Below are positions 32,685-41,653 of a stretch of 64,000 bases of DNA, one piece after another. The translations under genes and the position numbers were made by a program. The notes under the pieces are model-generated. The model was given only the letters and a program-made list of their open reading frames with translations, ran no database searches and was not told the origin of the DNA. The DNA lies in contig NZ_VMNX01000010.1 of the NCBI RefSeq assembly GCF_009377235.1, forward strand, positions 1 through 64,000, given 5' to 3'. Source of the DNA: Streptomyces acidicola. Lineage in GTDB: Bacteria > Actinomycetota > Actinomycetes > Streptomycetales > Streptomycetaceae. The stretch's first letter is position 1. Every line of letters begins with the position of its first letter.

Positions 32685-34427
32685 TCAGGGGCGGGGCACG
32701 TTCCGCAGGTTGGAGCGGGCCATCTGGACCATCCGGCCGACTCCGCCGTCCAGCACGATCTTGCTGGCGGAGAGCGCGAAGCCGGTCACCATCTCCGCGC
32801 TGATCTTCGGCGGGATGGAGAGCGCGTTGGGGTCGGTGACGACGTCGACGAGGGCCGGGCCCTTGTGCTTGAAGGCGTCCTTGAGGGCGCTTTCGAGCTG
32901 CTTGGGCTTCTCCACCCGTACGCCGTGAGCCCCGGCGGCCCGCGCGATCGCCGCGAAGTCCGGGTTCTTGTTGGTCGTGCCGAACGACGGCAGGCCGGCG
33001 ACCAGCATCTCCAGCTCCACCATGCCGAGTGAGGAGTTGTTGAACAGTACGACCTTCACCGGCAGGTCGTACTGCACCAGGGTGAGGAAGTCGCCCATCA
33101 GCATGCTGAATCCGCCGTCGCCGGACATCGACACGACCTGCCGGTTCCGGTCGATGAACTGGGCGCCGATGGCCTGCGGCAGCGCGTTGGCCATCGAGCC
33201 ATGGCTGAACGAACCGATGACGCGGCGTTTGCCGTTGGGCGAGAGGTAGCGGGCGGCCCACACATTGCACATACCGGTGTCGACGGTGAAGACGGCGTCG
33301 TCGTCCGCCAGCTCGTCCAGCACCGCGGCGACGTACTCCGGGTGGATCGGGATGTGCTTCTCGACATTGCGGGTGTAGGCCTTGACCACGCCTTCCAGCG
33401 CGTCGGCATGCTTCTTCAGCATCCGGTCGAGGAACTTGCGGTCGGTCTTGGCCTTGACCCGGGGGGTCAGACAGCGCAGCGTCTCGCGCACATCGCCCCA
33501 GACCGCGAGATCGAGCTTGGAGCGGCGGCCGAGGTGCTCGGGGCGCACATCGACCTGGACGATCTTCACATCGGTGGGCAGGAAGGCGTTGTACGGGAAG
33601 TCGGTGCCGAGCAGGATGAGGAGATCGCACTCGTGGGTCGCCTCGTAGGCGGCGCCGTAGCCGAGCAGTCCGCTCATGCCGACGTCGTACGGGTTGTCGT
33701 ACTGGATCCATTCCTTGCCGCGCAGCGCGTGTCCGACCGGGGACTTCACCCGCTCGGCGAACTCCATCACCTCGGCGTGGGCCCCCGCCGTGCCGCTGCC
33801 GCAGAACAAAGTCACACGTTTCGCCTCGTCGACCATCCGGCAGAGCTTGTCGATCTCCTCGTCACCCGGACGTACCGTCGGCCGCGAGGTGACCAGGGCG
33901 TGTTCGATCGACTTCTCCGGGGCCGGCTGCGATGCGATGTCACCCGGCATCGAGACGACACTGACGCCGCCCTGTCCGATCGCGTGCTGAATGGCCGTCT
34001 GGAGCAGCCGAGGCATCTGACGCGGGTTGGAGATCATCTCGTTGTAGTGGCTGCACTCCTGGAAGAGCAGCTCCGGATGGGTCTCCTGGAAGTAGCCGAG
34101 ACCGATCTCGCTCGAAGGAATGTGCGAGGCGAGCGCGAGAACGGGTGCCATGGAGCGGTGGGCGTCGTAGAGGCCGTTGATGAGGTGCAGGTTGCCGGGC
34201 CCGCAGGATCCTGCGCAGGCCGCCAGCGAGCCGGTGACCTGGGCCTCTGCTCCGGCGGCGAACGCGGCGGTCTCCTCGTGCCTGACCTGGATCCAGTCGA
34301 TCGCCGCATTGCGGCGGATGGCGTCGACGACCGGGTTGAGGCTGTCACCGACGACGCCGTACACACGTTTGACCCCCGCCCGCGCGAGGATGTCGACGAA
34401 CTGCTCCGACACGTTCTGCTTGGCCAT
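32685..34427 (-). CDS. poxB: Pyruvate oxidase / pyruvate dehydrogenase (quinone), thiamine-diphosphate dependent
   Basis: A 580-residue three-domain TPP enzyme. The N-terminal PYR domain has VYGVVGDSLNPVVDAIRRN and the catalytic Glu in QVRHEETAAFAAGAE. A central FAD-binding-type domain follows (LLGYGAAYEATHECDLLILL, GTDFPY). The C-terminal PP domain has MSGDGGFSMLMGDFLTLVQY (the GDG...N TPP motif continues to FNNSSLG). Known homologues oxidatively decarboxylate pyruvate to acetate and pass electrons to membrane quinone, mainly in stationary phase. The start at 34425-34427 follows GAAAGGG. Length and motifs are complete; it appears monocistronic. Confidence 0.92.
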   Translation of the reverse strand: MAKQNVSEQFVDILARAGVKRVYGVVGDSLNPVVDAIRRNAAIDWIQVRHEETAAFAAGAEAQVTGSLAACAGSCGPGNLHLINGLYDAHRSMAPVLALASHIPSSEIGLGYFQETHPELLFQECSHYNEMISNPRQMPRLLQTAIQHAIGQGGVSVVSMPGDIASQPAPEKSIEHALVTSRPTVRPGDEEIDKLCRMVDEAKRVTLFCGSGTAGAHAEVMEFAERVKSPVGHALRGKEWIQYDNPYDVGMSGLLGYGAAYEATHECDLLILLGTDFPYNAFLPTDVKIVQVDVRPEHLGRRSKLDLAVWGDVRETLRCLTPRVKAKTDRKFLDRMLKKHADALEGVVKAYTRNVEKHIPIHPEYVAAVLDELADDDAVFTVDTGMCNVWAARYLSPNGKRRVIGSFSHGSMANALPQAIGAQFIDRNRQVVSMSGDGGFSMLMGDFLTLVQYDLPVKVVLFNNSSLGMVELEMLVAGLPSFGTTNKNPDFAAIARAAGAHGVRVEKPKQLESALKDAFKHKGPALVDVVTDPNALSIPPKISAEMVTGFALSASKIVLDGGVGRMVQMARSNLRNVPRP

Positions 34428-34640
34428 GAGTGCGTACCCTTTCCGCGCTTCGGCTTCCGGACTCCGCATCCATCAACCCACGGCGCGCGCGGTTACGCCT
34501 TCCAGACGCCGACACTCGCAGTTGCGCCGCCTTCGCCCGGCCGGGGCCGGCCCCAGGCTGCCCCGGCTGGTCGCGGGGCGCCGGGACGGCGACGGGTGCC
34601 GGCATCCCGCTCGGGCCCAGCAACAGCGGGCCTCATCCGC

Positions 34641-35786
34641 TCATCGCCGAGGGGCGGTGGGGCGGATGCCCGTGGGGCCGGGCCGTCCTCCCGGCCGGGT
34701 CAGCTGCGGCTGAATTCCCGCCCACTCCTTGATCTTGAAGTTGCTGCCGCTGCGCTCCACCTCGGCGGCGCCGTGGCCGGGAAGGTGCGCGGGCAGGACG
34801 AGGGCCTTGTTGTCTGCGGCCCACTCCAGTTCGCGGCGCCGGGTCGCGAGCGCCATTCTCTCGTCCTCCTCGAAGCAGCTGTTGAACTCGGGGTGTTCGA
34901 GCTGCAGCGGGGTGTGGAGCAGGTCGCCGATGAACACCGCCCTGTCACGTCCCGACTCCAGCCGGATCACGGACGAGCCGGGAGTGTGCCCGGCGGCGAG
35001 GTGCAGCTTCAGGCTGGAGTCGAGGGTGTACGAGCCGTCCCACAGCTTCACCAGGCCCGCCTCGTGGACCGGGAGCACGCTGTCCTCCCAGACGTTCTGG
35101 TTGCCCTGCCAGTACTTCGGCCGCACCGGGCCCTGCGTGTTCCAGAAGTCGAATTCGATCTTGGGAATCAGGTACGTGGCGTTGGGGAAGGTGGGCACCC
35201 AGTCACGGCCCTCACGCCGGGTGTTCCAGCCGACGTGGTCGTTGTGCAGGTGGGTGTTGACCACGACGTCGACGTCTCGCGGCGGGACTCCCGCGCGGGC
35301 CAGACGGCGAAGGAAGTCCGTATCCATGTACTGCCACTGTTTGGCGTACGGACGGAACTTGTCGTTCCCTGCGCCGGTGTCGATCAGGATCGTCCTGCCT
35401 TCACTGCGCAGGACCCAGGTCTGAAGAGCGGAGTGGACCATGTCGGTTTTCGGCTGCCAGAAGTCCGGGCTCAGCCAGTCCTTGTTCTGCTCCCACAGTT
35501 CCTGCGAGCTCTCCGGGAAGAACTGGCGAGACGTGAGGCCCACCGGACCGCTGAACTCCACGAAACGGGTGACGGTGACCCTGCCCAGCTGGATCGTCTC
35601 GACGCGTGTCCGGCCCTCGGGCTTCGTGAACGGCGCGGCGGAGGCGTTGGCCGGCTGGACCATCGGGCTGCCCAACAGCCCGGCGGCGCCGACGGCCGCC
35701 GTGACTCCGACAAAGCCACGCCGGGTCAGGGAACGTGAAGGATTTTCGCTGTCCATTTTCTGCACTCCGATGGAATCACTCATCAC
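34641..35786 (-). CDS. Tat-exported metallo-beta-lactamase-fold hydrolase
   Basis: A 381-residue MBL-fold protein. The N-terminus has a twin-arginine signal, SLTRRGFVGVTAAVGAAGLL with an alanine-rich cleavage region, so it is exported folded. The metal site is VVNTHLHNDHVGW (HxHxDH), with further ligands in LHLAAGHTPGSS and LPAHLPGHG. It belongs to the lactonase/quorum-quenching-like MBL group, but the substrate is not clear. The starts at 35786 (used here) or 35756 (MDSENPSRS) are both possible. It is upstream of, but separate from, the pyruvate oxidase gene. Confidence 0.88.
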   Translation of the reverse strand: MMSDSIGVQKMDSENPSRSLTRRGFVGVTAAVGAAGLLGSPMVQPANASAAPFTKPEGRTRVETIQLGRVTVTRFVEFSGPVGLTSRQFFPESSQELWEQNKDWLSPDFWQPKTDMVHSALQTWVLRSEGRTILIDTGAGNDKFRPYAKQWQYMDTDFLRRLARAGVPPRDVDVVVNTHLHNDHVGWNTRREGRDWVPTFPNATYLIPKIEFDFWNTQGPVRPKYWQGNQNVWEDSVLPVHEAGLVKLWDGSYTLDSSLKLHLAAGHTPGSSVIRLESGRDRAVFIGDLLHTPLQLEHPEFNSCFEEDERMALATRRRELEWAADNKALVLPAHLPGHGAAEVERSGSNFKIKEWAGIQPQLTRPGGRPGPTGIRPTAPRR

Positions 35787-36092
35787 GTCCTGCAGTGCCT
35801 GCGATGGAGGAGGCCAGGCTCGTGATAGGCCGCTTCTGGATCGTCGCAGCCGGCTACCACCACAGTGCGCAAGGCAAGCGTCGACGGGTATCCGTCACGT
35901 GACTGAAAGAGAGAAGCCATTGAAGTCGCGGAGGAGTCGCCACTCGATGATCCTCACGAACCAAAGGCCCGAATCATGTAATGAAAGTCACAAGACCATC
36001 CACCGAGCAGGCACTTGAGTGGTCCGGTGCGCTGCCGGAAGAGAATCCCGTTGATGACCCTGCGACGACTCCCCCAATGCCTGGTCACGTTC

Positions 36093-36273
36093 GTCACGAA
36101 GGTGGCCATGACCAAGGCGATGGCCCGTCGGGCCATCGCCGACCGCATCCCGTTCAGCCGGTGCGACGCCGAGGAGGTCCTGGACGACGTACGTGACTAC
36201 ATGGTGGAACACCTCGGAGACCGCGAGACTGTCCTGATCGTCAATGACACCGGCTTCCTGAAGAAGGGTATGC
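36093..36273 (+). pseudogene. IS701-family transposase fragment
   Basis: The plus strand encodes DAEEVLDDVRDYMVEHLGDR and ETVLIVNDTGFLKKGMRH, the N-terminal catalytic block of IS701-family transposases (VLVVDETGxLKKG), here with Asn-Asp in place of Asp-Glu. Sequence on both sides is unrelated. The region 35787-36092 holds no other gene; it includes the MBL promoter side. Confidence 0.7.
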
Positions 36274-36657
36274 GCCACTGGAGTTGGAGCTTGTCGGGGA
36301 CAGCGCAGTTGATTTGTCCGCGACTGGTATGGCGGATGGTGATGACCTTCAATGTGTCTGGATGAGGCGCCAACGGGTCGTCGGTCAGGTCGGATCTGCC
36401 AGGGCGGACGCCTCGTGAGCGGAACATCCGATCAACTCCCGCTGGAGGACATCACTCCACTGCAGCGTCCCGTCGACCGCCTCGGGCAGGCACCGGAATC
36501 CGCGGTCGGCGCGCATCACCCGGATGGAACTCCCAACTCCCGCCGCAGGAACGCGCGTTACACCGAGAATGGGCGGCTCGGAGCAGTCCCGCAACTTGGT
36601 CGGCCGCGCACGGCTCGGAGGACAGGGCGACCTGCCGACCGCCGCATACCGGCAGCC
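36274..36657. other. Intergenic, nothing assignable
   Basis: About 385 bp. A minus-strand open stretch at 36385-36594 has plausible composition (VMRADRGFRCLPEAVDGTLQ) but no ribosome binding site or recognised family. Confidence 0.35.
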
Positions 36658-37092
36658 CTACCAGGCGGGGCGGTGATCGCGGCGTTCCGTCGAATAGCCG
36701 GAAGGCGCGGCCGTCTCGGTCCGGCACAGCCAACCCGGGTCGGGCGGGAACTCATCCGTCGCCGGTGCCGGAGGGTACAGGCGCCTGTGGCCGGGGAGTT
36801 GCACCTCGGTCAACGCGCCGGCCCGCATCATCCACAGCCCGAAGCAGTCGTCATCCTCGTCATGGATCAGCACCTGCACACTCGTCGGATCCGGCCACGC
36901 CAGGGACTCCAAGTGCCGCATCAACCCCTCCCGCGGGCGCATCCGATCGAACTCGATGAGCCACCCGCCCACGAACATGCCGAGCGACTCGAAGCAACCC
37001 TGCCAACTGCGCGCGGGATCCGGCCGGGTCAGGGGATCCATCACCTCGTCCGCGTACGGCGCCAATACGATGACCTGGGCAATTCTGCTCAC
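36658..37092 (-). CDS. Hypothetical protein
   Basis: About 144 residues from a GTG at 37090-37092: VSRIAQVIVLAPYADEVMDP, then GCFESLGMFVGGWLIEFDRM and VQVLIHDEDDDCFGLWMMRA. Codon use is typical of the genome and the strand-rich middle (SVQVLIHDEDDDCFG) looks structured. It is soluble, without a signal or membrane helix. I do not recognise the family. The final residues (RRDHRPAW) may be affected by nearby rearrangement. Confidence 0.6.
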   Translation of the reverse strand: MSRIAQVIVLAPYADEVMDPLTRPDPARSWQGCFESLGMFVGGWLIEFDRMRPREGLMRHLESLAWPDPTSVQVLIHDEDDDCFGLWMMRAGALTEVQLPGHRRLYPPAPATDEFPPDPGWLCRTETAAPSGYSTERRDHRPAW

Positions 37093-37336
37093 GCCCGCAA
37101 TATCAGCGCAGACGGGAGTCGTCGGCAATCGAATTCCAAGCCGACGGCAAGCCGATCGTCAGCCTCATTTCGTCAGCGGCTGTGATTGCCTGACCGGGCT
37201 GTCGGTTCGCCCTGTTTGTTCCGCGTGATCGCGGGCGGGGCCTTCGCGTATCGCTGCGGCTGCGCCGGGGTCCACGGCTCCCGGAGTGTGCTGGTCCTGC
37301 TCCTTCCTGGTCTTCGTCGGGGCTGGCGGCCGGTCG

Positions 37337-38764
37337 TCAGGTGACGGCTGGGAGGGCGGTGAGTCGCTGCCAGCAGGTGGTGAATGCTGCCGCCCAGGGC
37401 CAGGTGACTTCGATCCGCAGCCATCGGCGTCGGGCGTGGTCGGCGAGGCGGGCGGGCAGGTGGTAGAGGCGGAAGCGCATGGTGTCCGGTTCGGCGTCGG
37501 CCAGGTCGTCGATGTCGTGCAGGGCCAGCAGCCGCAGCCATGCGTCGAGATCGGCGGCGAGGTTCGCGGCGAGCATCCACCCGCGGTTGACCTCCCACGA
37601 GGCGGAGGGCAGGTTGCCCAGACCCATCGCCTTGTTGGTGCGGACCCGGTCCTCCACCCCGGCATGCGAGCGGTGCAATACGTCCAGGAACTGGCTGTGG
37701 CCCGAGCCGGCGATGCCCCACATGTGACGGATATTGGTGGCAGTGATGCACTACCGCCAGCCCGTCTTCTTCTCGAAGGCGGTCAGTTTCTTCAGGTGCC
37801 GACGGGTGGGCTTCACGCGGCGTACGATCAGCCGCATGCCCTCCGGCCAGCCCGCGCGGGTGTTCAGCCCGGTCAACTCGGCAACGAAGTAGCCCTCTTG
37901 GAGGCTGCCGTCCTGGTGCAGGGAGGTCTCCCAGGCACTGTCGGGCAGCTTTGCGATGGCCTTCTCGTCGTCTTCGGTGATCTTCCAGCCGACCGTGTAG
38001 CGCACCGTGCGCCGCGTGGTGTTCAGCGCTTCGAGGTGTTCCAGCAGCCCGTGAGTGGCCCCGGCTCCGTCCACCCGGATGAGGATCTTCGCTGCCGAGG
38101 AGCCTGGAATCTGGGCGAGGGCGTCCGTGAGCACGCGGATGTGGTCGGCCACCGTGTTCGCTCCTGAATTCCCCGGCCGCAGGAGCATCGCCAGCGATTC
38201 GGTGGTGTTCGCGCACCACGCGGCCAGCGGATGAAACCCGAACGTCTTTTTGAAGGTGACCGCTGCCCCGGCCTTCTTGGACGCGGCGGTGATGACGGTG
38301 GCGTCGATGTCGATGACGATCCACCCGGTCAGCCGCTTGCCAGCCACGACCAGCCAGGGGAAGCCGCCCGGCCGCAGATGCAGCAGGCTCCACACCTGCC
38401 GGCGCACCCTCGCCCGCACCTTTGCGATCTTCGCCAGGGTGGCCTCGTCGAGCTCGGCCAGCGTGCGGCGAGCGGTGGAGTCCGAGGCCGCGGGCCCGAA
38501 CAACGGCCGGTGATGCAACTGGAGTTGCTCGGCATCCGACAGGTTCGACGCACCCAGCACGATCGTGATCGCGAGGTGCACCAGCACCCCGGCGCGGTCC
38601 CGCCAGCCGGCCGCCGTGCTGGACGGCAGCACCTTCGCCAGCGCCCCGGTGAGCCCTGTGCGGTCCGCGCACCGGCGCAGCAGCACCGCCCCGGCATGCC
38701 CGATCAGCCTCTTCCCGTCAGCCACCACCGACAGCCGACGGTCCCACCCTGTACGCTCAACCAC
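37337..38764 (-). pseudogene. IS1380-family transposase with internal amber stop
   Basis: Two abutting segments in one frame give a complete transposase of about 475 residues. The first (38764-37751) includes VIDIDATVITAASKKAGAAV (first catalytic Asp), ILIRVDGAGATHGLLEHL and RYTVGWKITEDD. The second (37750-37337) includes ATNIRHMWGIAGSGHSQFLD, HRSHAGVEDRVRTNKAMGLG and LPSASWEVNRGWMLAANLAA (catalytic Glu in GVEDRV). They are separated by TAG in GWR-amber-CITATN, where relatives have Tyr-Ser. Unless suppressed, the product is cut before the last catalytic residue. Everything else looks full-length and recent. Confidence 0.87.
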
Positions 38765-38839
38765 CAGAAAGGTGCCCTGACTTCTGTGCCGGATACGATC
38801 TAGACACTCGCATCCTTGCAGGTCAGCGGCACCTTTCTG
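38765..38839. repeat. 12-bp perfect inverted repeat next to IS1380 start
   Basis: CAGAAAGGTGCC at 38765-38776 is matched by GGCACCTTTCTG at 38828-38839, with further partial pairing inside (CTGAC / GTCAG). It sits immediately upstream of the IS1380 reading frame and probably includes the element end and transposase promoter region. A matching copy at the other end was not found. Confidence 0.65.
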
Positions 38840-38922
38840 CTATCGGGGCGTCAGATCGCCCAATTCCGCTGAATACCCAGGGTCAGTTGAAGCGGCGCAC
38901 GCGCATCGGCCGAAACCTCCCT

Positions 38923-40113
38923 TCACCGCACCCCCGGCACACCCCCCGGCGTCAGCAGATCCGCCAAACAGGCCAGGTACAGCGCCATCGCCGTCTTCGG
39001 ATGGCGGATGTCCTGGCCCGACAGTTCCGTGAGACGGGCCAGGCGGTGGACGAGGGTGTTGCGGTGGATCTGTAGGCGGTCGGCCGTGCGGACGAGGTGG
39101 AAGCCGCACTCCGGCCACGCCACCAGCGTCGCCCGCAGGTCGGGCCAGTCGGGGCGGGACCGCAACTCCCCCAGCAGCGCGTCGGCGTAGCGGGTCCGGT
39201 CGTGGCGGACCGCCGACGCGACCAGGTGCGGGACGCGCAGGTCGTGCGCGGCGAAGACCCGGGAGCCCGGGTCGAGCACGGGCCCGATCCGCAGGGTGGC
39301 CGCCGCGTCCTGGTACGAGGCGTGCATCCCCGCGACACCCGACCCGGGCTCGGCCAGCGCCACGCGGGCCGCCAGCCCGTGGCGTTCGCCGACGAGGTCG
39401 ACCAGCGCCTCGCAACGGGCGGCGAGGGGAGCGCGCCGGCCGTCCGCCGCGCGCAGCACGAGGTAACGGCCCGCCGTGAGTTCCCCGGCCACGTCCTGCC
39501 CGCCCGGGAAGACCTCCCGCACCGTACGCAGCAGCGACATCCGCGAGACCGTGACGGCGTCGCCGGAGCCCAGCGGCACGTCGAGGAGCACAGCCGTGCG
39601 CGGTACGGAGGGATCGAGGCCCAGTTCCCGGGCCCGCCCCTCGACCGTGTCGGCGTCCACGGCCTCCGGGTCGTACAGCGCGATGTCCCGCAGATGGTCG
39701 TCGACGGCCCGCTCGTGCAGCATCCGGGAGCGCAGCAACTGCGCCTCGGTGAGCAGGATCTCGGTCTGGCGCCGCACGACGAGCCCGAAGCGCCTTACCT
39801 CGTCGGGCTCGCCGGTCAGGCACACCGTGCCGACGGCCTGCGCGCCCACGATGATCGGCAGGCTCATACCGGGCCGCACCCCGGTGAACTCCCGTGCCTG
39901 GCGGGCCGTGTGCGTGGCCGCCTTGCGGGTGCGCAGCACGTCGTACGACGCCTCGTGGACGGTGCCCAGGCGCTCGCGGTCACCGCATCCGATGACCACT
40001 GCCGAGCGGTCGGTGATGAGCACGTTGAAGCCGGTGATCCGCCCGATGTCGCAGGCGATCTCCTGGGCCAGCTCGGGGGTGAGGACGGACGGCGGCGGGT
40101 CCTGACGGCGCAT
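38923..40113 (-). CDS. CdaR-family transcriptional regulator (sugar-diacid type, PucR-like HTH)
   Basis: A 396-residue regulator. The N-terminal diacid-recognition domain reads LTPELAQEIACDIGRITGFN, VLITDRSAVVIGCGDRERLG and GVRPGMSLPIIVGAQAVGTV. A GGDEF-like central domain follows. The C-terminal PucR-type HTH reads LVRTADRLQIHRNTLVHRLA, RLTELSGQDIR. CdaR proteins activate uptake and catabolism genes for glycerate or sugar diacids. It is divergent from the MFS/FAD-oxidase operon (gap 148 bp), which it probably controls. The ATG at 40111-40113 matches the usual family start; the longer upstream frame is discounted. Confidence 0.9.
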   Translation of the reverse strand: MRRQDPPPSVLTPELAQEIACDIGRITGFNVLITDRSAVVIGCGDRERLGTVHEASYDVLRTRKAATHTARQAREFTGVRPGMSLPIIVGAQAVGTVCLTGEPDEVRRFGLVVRRQTEILLTEAQLLRSRMLHERAVDDHLRDIALYDPEAVDADTVEGRARELGLDPSVPRTAVLLDVPLGSGDAVTVSRMSLLRTVREVFPGGQDVAGELTAGRYLVLRAADGRRAPLAARCEALVDLVGERHGLAARVALAEPGSGVAGMHASYQDAAATLRIGPVLDPGSRVFAAHDLRVPHLVASAVRHDRTRYADALLGELRSRPDWPDLRATLVAWPECGFHLVRTADRLQIHRNTLVHRLARLTELSGQDIRHPKTAMALYLACLADLLTPGGVPGVR

Positions 40114-40155
40114 GTGCGGAAGGTACAACCGACAGACGCGGGAGGGAACAGGGTT

Positions 40156-40170
40156 CGTACGCTTCGTACG
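40156..40170. promoter_or_regulatory. Palindrome CGTACG-ctt-CGTACG in divergent promoter
   Basis: Two CGTACG hexamers 3 bp apart form a 15-bp dyad about 43 bp upstream of the CdaR start and about 92 bp before the MFS gene. It is a good candidate operator for the CdaR-like regulator. Confidence 0.5.
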
Positions 40171-40261
40171 GTGACGGGCCGACAGCCGCTCTCTACCTTC
40201 GTCCAGCAACGGGTGACCTTGCACCCCGGTCCCGCTCACCGCTTCTGCCCCAGGAGACGGC

Positions 40262-41653
40262 ATGCCCGCATCACTGGAGAACTCACGCCCCAACCGAACA
40301 CACTGGCTCGTCACGCTCTACGCGGGCGGCGGCGAGTTCTGCGACGGATACATCCTCAGCATCATCGGCGTCGCGCTGCCGCTGGTCACCAGCGACTTCG
40401 CCCTCGGCGGAGCCATGTCGGGGCTGATCGGGTCCGCGTCGCTCATCGGCATGTTCGTCGGCGGCCTCGTCTTCGGCTACGTCACGGACAAGGTCGGACG
40501 GCAGAAGGTCTATCTCGCCGACATCGCCGCGTTCATCCTCCTGTCGGTCGGCCAGTTCTTCGTGTCGGACCCGTGGACCCTGACCGTGCTGCGGTTCGCG
40601 ATGGGCATCGCGATCGGCGCCGACTTCGCCATCGCGGGCACCATCGCCTCCGAGTTCGCGCCCCGCAGGTCGCGCGGTCCGCTGCTCGTCGTCATGGTGA
40701 CCATGTGGTCGGTGGGCGCGGCGGCGGCGTACGTCGTCGGCTGGCTGATGATGACCTCCGGCCATGACGACTGGCGCTGGATGCTCGCCAGCAGCGCCGT
40801 CCCCGCGGCCCTGATCCTGCTGCTGCGCTTCGGCACCCCCGAGTCCCCCCGCTGGCTGATGAGCAAGGGCCGCACCGACGAGGCCCGCCAGGTGGTCCGC
40901 CACATGCTGGGCCCGGACGCCGACCTGCACGACCTGGAGGCCGAGGCCGACAGCGGGGGCGTCCGCAGGTACACGGACATCTTCCGCGGCGAGTACGGGC
41001 GCAGGACCCTGTTCATCGGTGTCTTCTGGGCTTGCCAGCTCCTACCCATCTACGCGATCACCACCTACGAGCCGACCATCCTCGCCTCCCTCGGCCTCGA
41101 CCACGGTGACAGCGCCTATCTGGGCTCCGTCGCGCTCCAGATCTTCTTCGTACTCGGCTCCCTGTCCGGGATCCTCTTCATCAACCGGGGCCGCAGGCCG
41201 CTGCTGTTGTGGAGCTTCGCGCTCGCGGCGGTGCCCCTGCTGGTGCTCTCGCTCCTCGCCGAGCCCTCCCCCTCCGCGGTCCTCGTCCTCTTCGCCCTCT
41301 TCGGCCTCGCCTCCTTCTCCAGCCAGTGCCTCCAGGCGATCTATCCGTCCGAGCTGTTCCCGACCTCGATCCGGGCCACCGCCAACGGCTTCGCCACGGG
41401 TGCGAGCCGTATCGGCGCCGCGATCGGCACCTGGGGCGCCCCCGTCGTCCTCGGCCACAGCACCCGGCTCGCCATGTTCCTCGGCGCCCTCATCTGCGGC
41501 GTCGGCTGGTTCGTCTCGTTCCGGCTCGCGCCCGAGACCAGCGGCAGGAGCCTCGCCGAGACCAGTTCGGACCGGGCGCCGGCCGACCCGTCCGCCGCCA
41601 CCCCGGATTCCGGCACGACCAGCCCCGACGCCCCGGTGAGGGAGCCCTCGTGA
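40262..41653 (+). CDS. MFS transporter, sugar-porter-like
   Basis: A 463-residue, 12-helix major facilitator. The family loop after helix 2 is GYVTDKVGRQKVYLAD (GxxxDxxGRR type) and the PESPRWL motif after helix 6 reads TPESPRWLMSKGRTDEA. A second GRR loop is INRGRRPLLL. This is the metabolite:H+ symporter/sugar porter branch, often carrying aromatic acids, sugar acids or organic acids. Its stop overlaps the next gene's GTG by 4 nt, so it is co-translated with the FAD oxidoreductase; together they import and oxidise one substrate. Confidence 0.9.
   Translation: MPASLENSRPNRTHWLVTLYAGGGEFCDGYILSIIGVALPLVTSDFALGGAMSGLIGSASLIGMFVGGLVFGYVTDKVGRQKVYLADIAAFILLSVGQFFVSDPWTLTVLRFAMGIAIGADFAIAGTIASEFAPRRSRGPLLVVMVTMWSVGAAAAYVVGWLMMTSGHDDWRWMLASSAVPAALILLLRFGTPESPRWLMSKGRTDEARQVVRHMLGPDADLHDLEAEADSGGVRRYTDIFRGEYGRRTLFIGVFWACQLLPIYAITTYEPTILASLGLDHGDSAYLGSVALQIFFVLGSLSGILFINRGRRPLLLWSFALAAVPLLVLSLLAEPSPSAVLVLFALFGLASFSSQCLQAIYPSELFPTSIRATANGFATGASRIGAAIGTWGAPVVLGHSTRLAMFLGALICGVGWFVSFRLAPETSGRSLAETSSDRAPADPSAATPDSGTTSPDAPVREPS

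Noticed and set aside
33201-35738. 845-residue plus-strand open frame
   Set aside because: It mirrors pyruvate oxidase and the MBL hydrolase on the other strand, a typical high-GC shadow frame with no recognisable domain.
37165-37177. GTCAGCGGC shared between 37169 and 38821 as a possible IS1380 target duplication
   Set aside because: It is a direct match of 9 bp, longer than IS1380 duplications usually are, and the ends of the element are not otherwise matched there.
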